Shown here in pieces: positions 23,759-33,732 of a stretch of DNA of 64,000 nt (position 1 is its first letter; every line of letters starts with the position of its first letter). Source of the DNA: Sphaerosporella brunnea. Lineage: Eukaryota > Ascomycota > Pezizomycetes > Pezizales > Pyronemataceae. The notes beneath the pieces were generated by a model that worked only from the letters and a program-made list of their open reading frames with translations, had not been told where the DNA came from and made no database searches. The position numbers were made by a program, and so were the translations under genes. The DNA is taken from the NCBI GenBank assembly GCA_008704415.1, contig VXIS01000277.1, positions 1 through 64,000 of the forward strand. Reading direction: 5' to 3'.

Positions 23759-24217
23759 ATGACGGACCTCCAGTTTCTGACGAAAAGGTATGTATACTTA
23801 CCCGACGCGATCTCAAATACTAACAGCTGTGCCAGGGGGCTGCTTGAATCAACTTCTTCAAGAGGGCCCTGCATCGGTCGTCCTCAGCGTCTAAATGCGA
23901 GCACACAACAGCATCCCCCTATGTTCGTCTTACCAGTCGTTTCCTCTGAAGTACCTGCTACCAGGAAATGGGCACCAACAAGTGCCACCTTCAGTTTAAC
24001 TCCAAGGTCCGCAAGCCTCGTTGCGGTCCAGCTCGGGTTTCAGAGGCCGCTTCGATCCCAGAGCAAATACGGCAAACCGCGGAACACAATCCTGCTCGAT
24101 CGAACGACAATTGTGCACGCTGTTCAGGCCGGACGAAAACCGGCGAAGAAGATGAGCGCTGAGGGGGTGAAGCTCAGTGTTCCTAGTAGCCAGTCAGCCT
24201 GCAGTTGCGCTGCTTGA
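23759..24217 (+). CDS. Candidate two-exon gene, unknown protein
   Basis: The support is one textbook fungal intron. Donor GTATGT starts at 23788, branch site TACTAAC lies at 23817-23823 and the acceptor GCCAG ends at 23835 (48 nt). Starting at the ATG at 23759 (MTDLQFLTK) and splicing gives 136 residues with no internal stop. The intron length is a multiple of three and is itself open, so frame conservation does not prove splicing. The protein is basic and Ser/Arg-rich with no motif I recognise. Its last dozen or so codons (after 24175) lie inside a fragment of a hAT-type element, so the stop codon appears to have been supplied by an insertion. Confidence 0.25.
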   Translation: MTDLQFLTKRYVYLPDAISNTNSCARGLLESTSSRGPCIGRPQRLNASTQQHPPMFVLPVVSSEVPATRKWAPTSATFSLTPRSASLVAVQLGFQRPLRSQSKYGKPRNTILLDRTTIVHAVQAGRKPAKKMSAEGVKLSVPSSQSACSCAA

Positions 24218-24290
24218 GCTACTTGGGCTACTGAAAACTACGGGTGGGCTATTTGAGCTGCATCACTGGCAAGTTTCAGTGCAGCTCAGT
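24175..24290 (+). mobile_element. Diverged fragment of the 25709 hAT-type element
   Basis: It begins CAGTGTTCCTAGTAGCCAG, matching the terminus of the element at 25709 at all but one position. It stays alignable for about 85 bases, with differences that are largely transitions. No matching right terminus or target-site duplication is visible, so it is a truncated or decayed copy. Confidence 0.65.
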
Positions 24291-25700
24291 CCAGCGGAGA
24301 CCATTGAAACTGTTCGCGAGCATGTTGTCTCCACGCTTTTGCCATTGGTGAATGAATTTATCAGTGGAAGTGGTTACGAGCCAGCGGACAAGAGGGAGGA
24401 TATGCATGGTACATCGCGCAATGCACCCGGCATTCCGCTCGCTATGCGGATGTAAGGCATTTGCAGGCCAGTAAACGGAACGCAAATGACTTTGCCCGAC
24501 AGCACTAAAAAGGTGGGAAGTTTCCTTTATTTAGAGAACCATCGTTTTCCTGTTTCTCTACTTCTGACAAATACAAATAGAACGATTTCAATTGATATAC
24601 AGTCCATAATTCTCTCGACTCCTCCGATTGCGATTGGGCGACCATTCACTACACCGACATCATTCGTCGTTGCCTCGCTTGCATTTCACTACATAGAGGT
24701 AGATATGTGATATGAGCGACCTCTCTTTTGACCCTGTCTGTTAGTAGGGTCGGCAGTTACAGTTCCATCCGAAGCCTGGTCTATCGCCGGCACGGACTCG
24801 GAACCAGCCGCAGCCGCAGAGAAAGCGGAGGCTCGGAACGTGATGCACAACAGCTTGCACGGTAGACTCTGTAACCGCTTTCGGGTCGAGCTGTTAGTAA
24901 GGTTTGTTGATTGTGACCAGCGGCGCTGGATATTCTTTCAAAATCATGGTTAGTGCCAATTGCCAATTGAACTCACGGGGCATCACTCGCAGCTTAACAT
25001 GCTGTGGTGGGAGGTAGGGCTAAAACGTAATGGTGGAGCGGACGAGGGAACGGAGAGAATCAGTGGAGAGGACAGAAAAGGGCTTAGAAAGGGGGGTTGA
25101 ATCATGGAAAAGCTTTTGCCTGCTCTCTGGGAATTGCAAAATTTTCAACTTGCAACTTCAAAGTTTGTACAAGTTTTCTCGTAACGGCAATGTGGCCTAC
25201 CCATTATCTTTTTACCAACAGCAACAAAACCTGCTCAATGCACTCCTCTTCTCAAAAGATATCGGAGTAGATATTTTATCGCTCCTTGTTGAACGTCGAG
25301 ACCAGCACCTAGTATGGCAGTCATAAGGAAAAGCGTACGACAGGAACAACTCAATTTCCCATCACCTCTTGCCTATACGCGTGTGGCTGTCTTGGAGATG
25401 GGAAAGGGTGCCATCTTCGAATGGTAAAAAACCACCAGGCCCACCACATCAGCCCAAAACCGAACCAAAAAAACACGAGTCACGGTCCTCTGACAGGATC
25501 GCCCTGTCGGTCGCTTCCTTGTCGTGGTAGGAGAGGTTTTTCACGATGTGTCATCGCGGGCGGTGGCGGCTTGAGAGCGCCAAAAAGACTGACATTTCAC
25601 ATTCACGAGTAACGGGAAACGGTTAGAAACTCCCCGTTTCACATCGTTGCAAGATGCAGACGAAGTCCACAAATATTCTCATCACATCACTAGCCTAGCT
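24291..25700. other. Gene-free stretch
   Basis: No gene, RNA or clear repeat is supportable. Open frames stay below 100 residues. Confidence 0.4.
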
Positions 25701-25708
25701 GCCACAAC

Positions 25709-26045
25709 CAGTGTTCCTAATAGCCAGCCCGCCCGTCGGGCTGATGCTGGGCTGCATGGGCTGATCAAAACGACGGGCCGGCTGTTTGGGCTGCCGGGCT
25801 GGCTGGCGGGCTTCTAGCGGATGCAGGGGTCATGCGCTATGCGGAATGGAGCAACAGCCACTCTTCCGTTTAAGACGTAACTAGGTCAAACTGATGGTTG
25901 CATGACAAGTTCACCTCAGTCGAAAGTGCTTGGCAGCCCGCCAGCCCGCCAGCCAGCCCGTCGTGATTTTGAGACAGCCGGGCTGTTGCCTTTTGGCAGC
26001 CCGCCCGCACAGCCGGGCTTTTTGGGCTGGCTATTAGGAACACTG
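25709..26045. mobile_element. Non-autonomous hAT-type element (337 bp)
   Basis: The 22-bp terminal inverted repeats are identical and start CAGTGTTCCTAATAGCCAG. They are flanked by a perfect 8-bp direct repeat GCCACAAC (25701-25708 and 26046-26053). TIR length, the CAGTG start and the 8-bp duplication are hAT hallmarks. Subterminal DNA is rich in CAGCCCG/CGGGCTG blocks on both sides, which may be transposase binding repeats. The centre has no coding capacity. A decayed relative lies at 24175. Confidence 0.93.
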
Positions 26046-26053
26046 GCCACAAC

Positions 26054-26746
26054 TGCGACGGGAAGTCACCCATTATGGGCACCTCAACAGAAACCATTGA
26101 CACTACGCGATGACGCAGGCATTTCATTCATCGAACAAACGTTTTTATTACTCCTTTCCATGAGAAACCACTAACGGCATACACGCCGACGTAAATCGGC
26201 TACAAAGCCAAGATGCTTAGCCACCTCCGCAGTTTAGTACCGAATAGCCACCAAACAAAGAAATACCAGACAATCCATCATGAAAGGAAAGCGGATTTCT
26301 GGATATCTTCTCTTTGTCCCGCTCCAGAAACCGCACAACAGATAGCCCTAACAATGATGACGCCTTTGATCCCAACGCCCCCTCCCCACCCGGGAGGATG
26401 GACTCTGAACACGTATACTTGTCCTCCGGATCCCCAAATATCCTGCAATATACTGACGCATCCCCGCCACAATCCCGCTCCATTGAATTTGGGGACAAAA
26501 CGCAGTCCTTGAAGGATTCTGTTGTGGGTGGTCGAGCGGATCTTCCGTTATGTGTGACCAAATCACGCTAAGCTACTCTTTATCCGATGACCTGCTTCCC
26601 CGTCTAGTTCCCCCGCCTGGGAATACCGCTGATGTAGGTTGTACACAAAGCTCAGCGATCTGCCGTTGTCAGCGCTCGATTCACGAATGCCAGAGAGTTG
26701 CAACATACATCTTGAAACTTCTGGATATACCAGTCTAGATGCTCAG
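26054..26746. other. No firm gene
   Basis: A plus-strand frame (26314-26571) reads as a Ser/Asp/Pro-rich, disordered peptide of about 85 residues (SRSRNRTTDSPNNDD..) and resembles fungal protein sequence. It starts with a TTG and has no domain, so it may be an exon remnant. Confidence 0.3.
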
Positions 26747-27134
26747 TTACTGCACTACGCAGCTGGAGGCTTTGCAGCCTACTGCTTTACATTCGCCGCT
26801 CGTGAGGACGTTTTCGCCAAACGCGACCTTCGTCGGTTCGACCAGTAGATATCTCTTTTTTGAAGTTAGCAAAACCTTCATTTACACACGGAATTGTAAA
26901 TTCTTACCGTGAGAATCCGTAAATGGCTTCTCCTGGGTGTTGGGCCGGTTTCCCGTCTGTGGTTTTGATTAGTTTGCGTGTGATTTACGTGATGATACGT
27001 GAGAAAATGCTTACCACGGAAGAACCTGTTGCATGCCACATATGTTGGAAACCGCCGGATCAGGGGTGATAACATCCGTAATTGCAGCCGGAGAGCTTGG
27101 GGGCAATAACCTTCTCTCAGGGGTCTCCTTCGTC
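26747..27134 (-). CDS. Candidate spliced small protein, 3' exons
   Basis: Three minus-strand exons join in one open frame: 27134-27015, 26956-26908 and 26852-26747 (stop TAA). The introns have good signals. Intron 27014-26957 has GTAAGC, AACTAAT and CCACAG (58 nt). Intron 26907-26853 has GTAAGA, GCTAAC and a purine-rich AAAGAG acceptor (55 nt). An upstream intron ending at 27135 also has GCTAAC and CTGTCAG. The joined frame gives about 90 residues, ending SGECKAVGCKASSCVVQ. The 5' end is unclear: using the best upstream donor (27201) creates a stop, while a weaker GTAACC donor at 27210 extends the frame to an ATG at 27295 (101 residues). I recognise no domain. Confidence 0.3.
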
Positions 27135-28539
27135 CTGACAGCGTTTTGAAGTTAGCACAAGGGATTTTTACTTCTCGCGTTCGGCAACGGGGACTGCTTA
27201 CATCGGTTACTTATCGAGATAGCACACTTTCTATTAAGTTGGTATTAATACAGGGCGAGAAAGATTCTACGTGTGATTACTTACTGTTGTGGCATTACTC
27301 AGTCAAGTAAAGCTGTTCGATGCTGTTGAGGCCGCTTCAAGCTGCTACGGAGATGACTACATGCATCATTATTTGACGGACACAAAGCTAAAGATGCATG
27401 GAAAGGTGGATTACTTACTGGATCTCGGAGAGGACACAGAGTGTCCTGGCTGTGGTTTGCTGTGTATGTCAGCACTTGTAGTAGCTTTAGAACACGGCGA
27501 GAGGCTTAGCCTACGGAGGTGTCTCCATCATGTTCTCAGCCGTTGCGAGGAGAGGTTATTATTGCTCGTGAGAATTAAGTGAGGCGGGGGAAAAAAGGGG
27601 GGGCTTATTTATTTCCAACTAAGATATCAACATCACAGCTTATCAAGGAACAAGAAGTTGGTTCATTACTAACCTTTGTTGCTGATCGTGTGGTCAGAAG
27701 CACGGTGTTGATGCTTTTGTTTGCTGTGACGGGACAGATATCATGCCCTATGCGATCGCCATGGTTATATATTAGCAGGCGAACATATGAAAAAACAGCA
27801 AAAGCATGTGGCACTTACCGTCGTTAAAAGTCCTTGCTATCGAATGAACAAACATCACAACAAACCGAAACCTGAGTCCAAGTCTTGGAAAAGCTAGGAA
27901 AACCTGTTGTGATTGTGTTGCAAACACCCGATCGGCATGGTTCGGTGTCGAAACAACAAAGGGTCCACCCCCCAAGTTTGCACTGCAAATCACTCGGTCG
28001 CGAACAAGAAACCCTCACCGTCTGGTCGAACATGTGCACTGTCTGCAAAGAGTTGCTTCCCCGCGATCGAGGAGTGGCAAGGCTTGTGGAATGTTTGCAG
28101 GCTGCTGGCTGGACCCTGCACCGTGGTCGGCTCGTTGGTGGGCGAAGGCCGCGTTGTTCGAGCGGAGATGCGCGCGGCGAATAGGGTGCTCGAGGAGCTA
28201 CACGTTCCGAAACTAGTAAACTTAGGCATTAGATGGAGACTGTCTCCGGTTGCTGCAAGTAGAAGATGCCGACGAAGAGAAAGGCAGCGGTGATGACACA
28301 CGCTGGGCTCGGGGGTGGGGCAAAGTCGAAGAGGTCTTGCATGTCGAGATGTCGGAACATGAGCTTTATGGGGCAAAGGCAGCACTCAGAACTTGCGGTG
28401 AACTGGTCAGGGCGCCTCACAGAAGTAATCGGTCCCGGGGTCTTGCCAGAACGAGGCAACACTGCTCAGGAAGACATATACAGTTCCTACTGTTGTCGTT
28501 ATTTCTGCAGAACTTCTGCCATACCCACGACGTCTCGTA
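27135..28539. other. No firm gene; minus-strand donor-like signals
   Basis: GTAAGTAATC-type donors occur on the minus strand at about 27425 and 27284, and GTAAGTGCC at about 27818. They may be upstream exons of the 26747-27134 candidate or 5' untranslated exons. Overlapping frames at 27.9-28.4 kb carry no recognisable motif. Confidence 0.3.
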
Positions 28540-28822
28540 GGATATTACCGGCACCGGCAAATGTCCATTTGACAAAGCAGATATGACACTCAAGAAGGAG
28601 AGGAAGGTCGCCTCTCGGTATTATCAGCTTCTTACAGGGCACACAACTACGGCGTCGTACCTCAAGAACAAGCCGCGAAATACTGCTTCTGAGGAGCACT
28701 GGTTCTGCCTTTCAGGCAAGTGGCAGAGTCGCGAACACCTCTTTAAGGAGTGCAATAGGTGGGCCCCACAGATTCGTGCCCTGTGGCACTCGCTGGAGAA
28801 GGTTCGCTGGTGTACAATTTGA
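28540..28822 (+). mobile_element. Tad-clade LINE fragment, C-terminal end
   Basis: The frame from about 28540 to the stop at 28822 contains VASRYYQLLTGH, a spacer, and then a cysteine/histidine segment (FCLSGKWQSREHLFKEC) followed by RWAPQIRALW. This order matches the extreme C-terminus of Tad1-type LINE polymerases, where a reverse transcriptase/RNase H protein ends in such a putative metal-binding motif. Position two of the usual WWCG-type motif is altered (WFCL). No reverse transcriptase catalytic motif lies upstream, so only the tail survives. Retrotransposons of this kind are normally 5'-truncated at insertion, which fits. No poly(A) tail or target duplication is evident downstream. Confidence 0.6.
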
Positions 28823-29828
28823 GATCTTTGACTTCTGCGCCTGTTGTCCGCGTGTGTTCCGTCACATTGGAATTGGGATGTTTTCCGCGCTCACGAGCGG
28901 CAATTGCTGCCTGCGAGCACTCGCATTCGCACTCGGAATATACATTCGGGGATACTTGGGGAGAGGCATACTTCATAGATCTGACAAGTACTTGCCTTCT
29001 ATTCTGGATTTTGGCTATTAGTGTTGCTTCACCTATTGATAATGCGCGCAGCTGCAGCAAGCATCTACACACCGCTGGTAACGCAAACATCATGTTGCCA
29101 TCAAAGGTAAGGTAAAATCGTGTCTTTTGCATTTTTTGGCCTTTCACAGCCCAATGGCTTGTTTTCAGGAACTGATTTGAGTGTTGACGCATTTTGATGG
29201 AGCTCTCGGCACACCATTCTGAAAGCTTGCCAGCTTGATAGTGCTGAATTCGAATGCTGAATTTTAAGGCCATGGGAGCTGCTTGAACGAACCACGTACA
29301 CGGGCACTTTGGGCGCAGCCCGCCCTGACAACTCCGTGAGATTTGCGGGCTAAGATCCTGAGGATTGCCCAAAACTTCAAGAAGGAATGATATCGACGGG
29401 ACTGGTGGAACTTGTGCCACTCGCATCTTAGGTGACTTGGCAATTCCAGCAGCAAGTCACCATAGACAAACGGCTGAAAACACTTCGTTGCTCTACTCTA
29501 CAGCGCAGGTTGACGGCCATCATATTTCCGAAGTCGTTTCTACTCTAGAGTACTCCACGAAAAATGCAATTTCATCTGGCCCCAGCGAATGAATCCTTGC
29601 TCCAAGAAAATCGTACGATCCTATGCGTAGTCTGCCTTTGATGATGTAGATACGGGGTTCGGAGACAGCTCAGTCGCTGTGCAACGCCCCGCTTCTCTAG
29701 CCAATGATCGACAAATAAGCAAACCAATACCCCTGCTAACAGAAACGAGCACTTCAGCTCGGAGCTGCCCATCTCCCGTCAATTCTGTTACTCCGACGCA
29801 CCTCACCTCCACGACAACAACGCACACA
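28823..29828. other. Gene-free stretch
   Basis: A 227-residue minus-strand frame (29426-28743) covers much of it and overlaps the LINE tail. Its sequence has no recognisable domain and it is not called. Confidence 0.35.
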
Positions 29829-31192
29829 ATGGCGCCAGCCTTCTTTCAACCCGAGGCCTACGTTACCATCCCGAATAGCGACCCCCTCTCGTTCATCCTC
29901 CTACGACCTTGAAAAGACGGTAAATATTCCCCGACCACCTCCGAGCTCGGCTAGAGCCACTCACGATGCCAGGTTTTCATCTCAGCCCACGATCCGACGC
30001 ATACCTTGACCGATCCAGCAGCTGTGTGCTGGGCTGAAAGCCGCGGGCTTGAAGATGGGCAACACCCTCCTTCACTCCTTCAATGATGTACGAGCAGACT
30101 ATGCGGAAGTGTGCAGGCGAAGGGCTAATTGAAGCAGAACAACTTTCCTCTCGTCGTCCTCGGCACCATCGTGGCAGGCAGGATTTGGACGGCAATCAAT
30201 CCCGCCTACACTTCCGGCGAGCTGAGCCACCACATCCGAGCGGCTTCTGTGAAGTGGATAATCTCCGAGCCCAAGATCCTGGACAACATCCGCGCGGCTG
30301 GTGACCAGTGCGGGATTGTTCTGGAGAACTACAGGGTTCTCGACAACCTCCCGTCGCAGTCCGTTCCGCAAGGCCACAGATCCTGGAAAACCTTCCACAA
30401 TCATGAGAGGCAGATTGGGAGCGATTCTTCGACGCGCACTCCGGTAGCGATGCGGTTGTTCTCCTCCGGCACCACCGGCCTTCCAAAAGCCGCCCACATC
30501 AGCCACCGCAAGCTGATCGCACAGGACCAGGCCGCATTCTCCTACCGCCCTCCCGCCTACAAGCCCAGCCTCTGTCTCACACTCCCGATGTTTCACGCCG
30601 CCATATTTGCAATAGCACACGTTGGAATCCTGAAGGGAGGCCACCGAGCTCTCGTGATGCGCTGTTTCGAACTGCCCGTGTAACTCAACGCTATAGAACA
30701 CTTCTCGAGTACCAAAAACTACGTGGTCCCCCGACCCTCTTCGGCATCGTGATGAGCCCGTTGACGAAAAAAATCACGCTTCCAGTCAATCCGCGAAGCG
30801 TTCAGTTGCGCTGCACCATTGAATGCTTCTGTGGCTCAGCGTCCTGGAGTTCATGCTAAAAGGGAGTGCGATCATTTAGGGGTGTGGGGTACGACGGAGA
30901 GGACATGTGCGGCTACCAAATCCTGGGCCGGAGGAAGCGACGATACCGGAGTGTCGGACATCTTAATACTGGATCGGAGGCGAAGCTGTTGGATGAGGAG
31001 GGAAAGGAGATCCGGGAGTATGGGAAATCGGGCGAAATGTGGGTTCGAGGGCCCACAGTGTTTTTCGGTATGAGGTTAAGCGGGCAAATAAGCAGTCCTT
31101 TGATTCGGAGGGGTTCTTCAGGACAGGTGATGTTATGTTGTGTGACTTGAACCGCACCGCGTTTGCACTGGATAGTGGTTAATGGCAGATAC
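29829..31192 (+). pseudogene. Adenylate-forming CoA ligase (4CL-like) pseudogene
   Basis: Family members activate carboxylic acids as acyl-AMP and transfer them to CoA. The ATG at 29829 starts MAPAFFQPEAYVTIPNSDPL. A frameshift near 29898 precedes DLEKT. Introns at 29920-29972 (GTAAAT..CCAG) and 30089-30137 (GTACGA..GGCTAAT..GCAG) still look functional. Exon 2 reads VFISAHDPTHTLTDPA, then shifts frame into LCAGLKAAGLKMGNTLLHSFND. Exon 3 gives AINPAYTSGELSHHIRA and the adenylation motif LFSSGTTGLPKAAHISHRKL. A stop follows at about 30682, then several frameshifts around the MTE-like motif, then GKSGEMWVRGPTVFFG and finally EGFFRTGD with a stop at 31192. The C-terminal lid domain with its catalytic lysine is absent, so the locus cannot make an active enzyme. 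Damage is by small indels and loss of the 3' end rather than by retroposition, since introns remain. Confidence 0.85.
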
Positions 31193-32061
31193 CCTGCTCC
31201 TCCCAGCTCCGTTCCTTGCTGAGTGAGTGTTGGAAACCGGCTTCCTAGGCAGGACGAGTGAGGAGGAAAGGACGAGTGAGATGGTGTGACTAGGGTTTGG
31301 ATATCACCGAGGAATATCCAGTGAAGCTATAAGATGCGTATAAGACGCAGCTAGATTAGCCTGTAGATAGTAATACAATTGCTTTCCCCACCACCATCCC
31401 TCCACTTCGGCTAAGCCTCAACCTCTACGCGTCCACATTTCAACAGTGAGTTACCCCTAGATCTGCCCACGGCGGGTTCATCTGCCAAGCGCGTTTTTCG
31501 ACTTAACAGCCGTCTGTACCCAGAGTGCTGACCCAGATGAACGTGATGTAGCTGAATTTGGAAGTGGTTCGCCCTCTGCTTTTCCTCGGGGAATATTGGG
31601 TGGTACCGACGAGAGTGCCGATTGGTCCTCCTGAACCGCACTCCAGCTGCGCACGTCAGCAGTGGAGCGGTGAACATATCCGTTCTAAATACTCGGAGAT
31701 CGTGACCGAGTCGTGTGAATTGACATAGCACAATAGTGCGGTGCAGTGATGGCGTTTTGGGAAAAGACAACTACCAGAGACACTTTCCAACCCGCAACCC
31801 GAGGCTCGAATGTTTTTTTCCAAAGCCCAATTGAAAAGCGCTTATGGATTTTTCCACAAGTGATAATCGTCTATTACCAGGGTCCACTACTTTTGAACGC
31901 TAGCTTGAAAAGATTCCAGCGCGGCAAGCACGCCCTTCAAAGTTGGAAATCCCGCATAAGATACGTCGCTCGGCTTTACCGATACTTTCTCTTGAAGCTT
32001 CAACCGACAGCTTGCGCGCTCAACCCAATCCACACCCGGTCGCCTGCAGGAATTGAGGAAA
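31193..32061. other. Intergenic stretch upstream of the zinc-finger gene
   Basis: No gene is supportable. The last 870 bases before the zinc-finger start hold no clear TATA box. The nearest in-frame stop upstream of the ATG is a TGA at 31993, with no ATG between. Confidence 0.4.
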
Positions 32062-33732
32062 ATGTCACCCGCGCAGCCCCAGATCGACGCAAAATCTCAA
32101 GCACTGCTCTACTCCTGGATTTGGAAGCACGGCAGTCCGATCAAGCTGGCTGCGAAGAACTATGTCTGGCAGTGCAACTATTGTGATTGTTTGTCTCCCA
32201 AATATCCTGCATCCATTGTGTTCTCTGATCCGGCAAGCTGACCCAGCTAGTCATAACGGCTCGGTACAACGGACTGTTACTATCGGCTCACCTCCTGAAG
32301 CAACACCGGATAGTTGAACCGACCCATATAAATGTGAACTACTGGATTTACAAACATGGGGAAAAGGTGGTCAAAGACGGTGAATACTGGTGGAGATGTG
32401 ATACGTGTACGCGCTCCTTCTACTGTTGCACTTAGAAATATCAACACTAAAACAGTTCTAGGCGCCGAAACGTTCCCGCGCGGCCACCAGGGAGGAATCG
32501 CAAGGCACCTGTGCGTCGAACACGCCATTCACAACCACCTAGATGCTTCTGCTTCTCGCCGCGGCAAACTCCAGAACCCGAAGAAGTACAAGTGTGATTG
32601 TTGCAGCAAGGACTCGGAACAGGCTGCGCCCTTGGAGAACATGGTTGTTCCTCCCCACTCAAGAAGCTGCGTTGATAAACCGTACAACCCTTCTGAGATC
32701 CCGACGCCGAGGACTCGCCATATCGACAACGTTCTCACACAGCTGCCATCGATCCCCCAGCTAGACCCGACAAAGAAGCGGCTGTTTTCACCGATGGAGA
32801 AGCAGCCGGCCTGGGAACCGGATACGTCGATCCTTCAGCGGCTTGGTACGCAGCTACAGCCTGTTCTTGCGCACGCTCTGGCAGCTCCATCGTCTCCTGG
32901 CGGGCCCATTGATGCTGCAGGGTTGAGAGTGAGTCCGATATCGAGAACCGCCAGTCCGCTTTCCACCGGTTTTCAAACCCCAGCCACAAGTGTCTATTCA
33001 GTCCCGGGTCGAGAGAACTTTGCATTTCAGCAGTCCGCGCGAATGCATGCGTGTACGCTGACGCCATCGCCATCGTCATCGCCAGTTGCTTCACTTAGGG
33101 GAGGCGCTAGCCAGCTGTCCAGCAGAGAGGGCAGTGGGGTAGTCAAGCATGGCACGCACACTACCACTATCTCGACTTGGGGAGCCTCCGCTTCGCGAAC
33201 CGCGGCTGCTGCTTCCGGCGGATTCCAACCTCGTGATTCCAGTGACGAGTCGACCCGCGAAGAGGAATACGTTAGTGTCCTAAAGCGGTTCTCGCAAATG
33301 CATGCTCGAGCCCAGGCCTCAGCGCCGCCTGTTGCTTTCGAGGGAGGTAGCAAAAAATCTTCCAACAGTGTAGAAGTTAAGGAGGGTGCGGCCTCTGCCA
33401 ATGCCGCAACTTTTGGAACTGCGACTACAGATTTCACGGGCTTCCAGCTACGTGCTCCAAGCGCCTTGTCTGTCCCCGGAATGGATTACTTTCAGATCTC
33501 TAGGGGGTTCGAGGGAATGTCGTTTTCTGGACAGAACACACAGTTTTCTCCTATGCAGCCCGCTGAGCAGATTACACCCACCGCCTTTTCCCCCCCGAGC
33601 GCCCCTTTGCACACAGCTGTTCCCGAAGCCGATGCTGCTGCTGCTGCGCCACTTGATGATCCTTATAACCTCGAATTGATTGATGCCTGGATGAACATTC
33701 CGTTTGGTATGGAACTTGACTGGGAGATATAA
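32062..33732 (+). CDS. Two-finger BED/hAT-type zinc-finger protein with acidic tail
   Basis: Model: exons 32062-32188, 32251-32406 and 32462-33732, giving 517 residues. Intron 1 (62 nt) has donor GTTTGT, branch GCTGAC and acceptor CTAG. Intron 2 (55 nt) has GTACGC, ACTAAA and CTAG. Both are phase 1 and lie inside a finger. Splicing removes stops and creates two fingers of identical geometry: C38-x2-C41-x14-H56-x4-H61 and C92-x2-C95-x14-H110-x4-H115. Each is preceded by a W-I-W/Y-K-H-G signature (SWIWKHG at 18, YWIYKHG at 73) and an aromatic residue just before the first Cys, as in BED-type fingers at the N-terminus of fungal hAT transposases. A CxxC at 139-142 may start a third, decayed finger. 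Residues 160-480 are Ser/Ala/Pro-rich. The end (about 485-517) is acidic with hydrophobics (DDPYNLELIDAWM), like an activation region. There is no transposase catalytic domain. The long intact third exon argues for selection. I infer a nuclear DNA-binding protein derived from a transposase; unspliced, it would read as two broken frames. Confidence 0.7.

Noticed and set aside
28743..29426. 227-residue minus-strand frame
   Set aside because: It is antisense to the end of the Tad LINE fragment and beyond, and has no recognisable domain.
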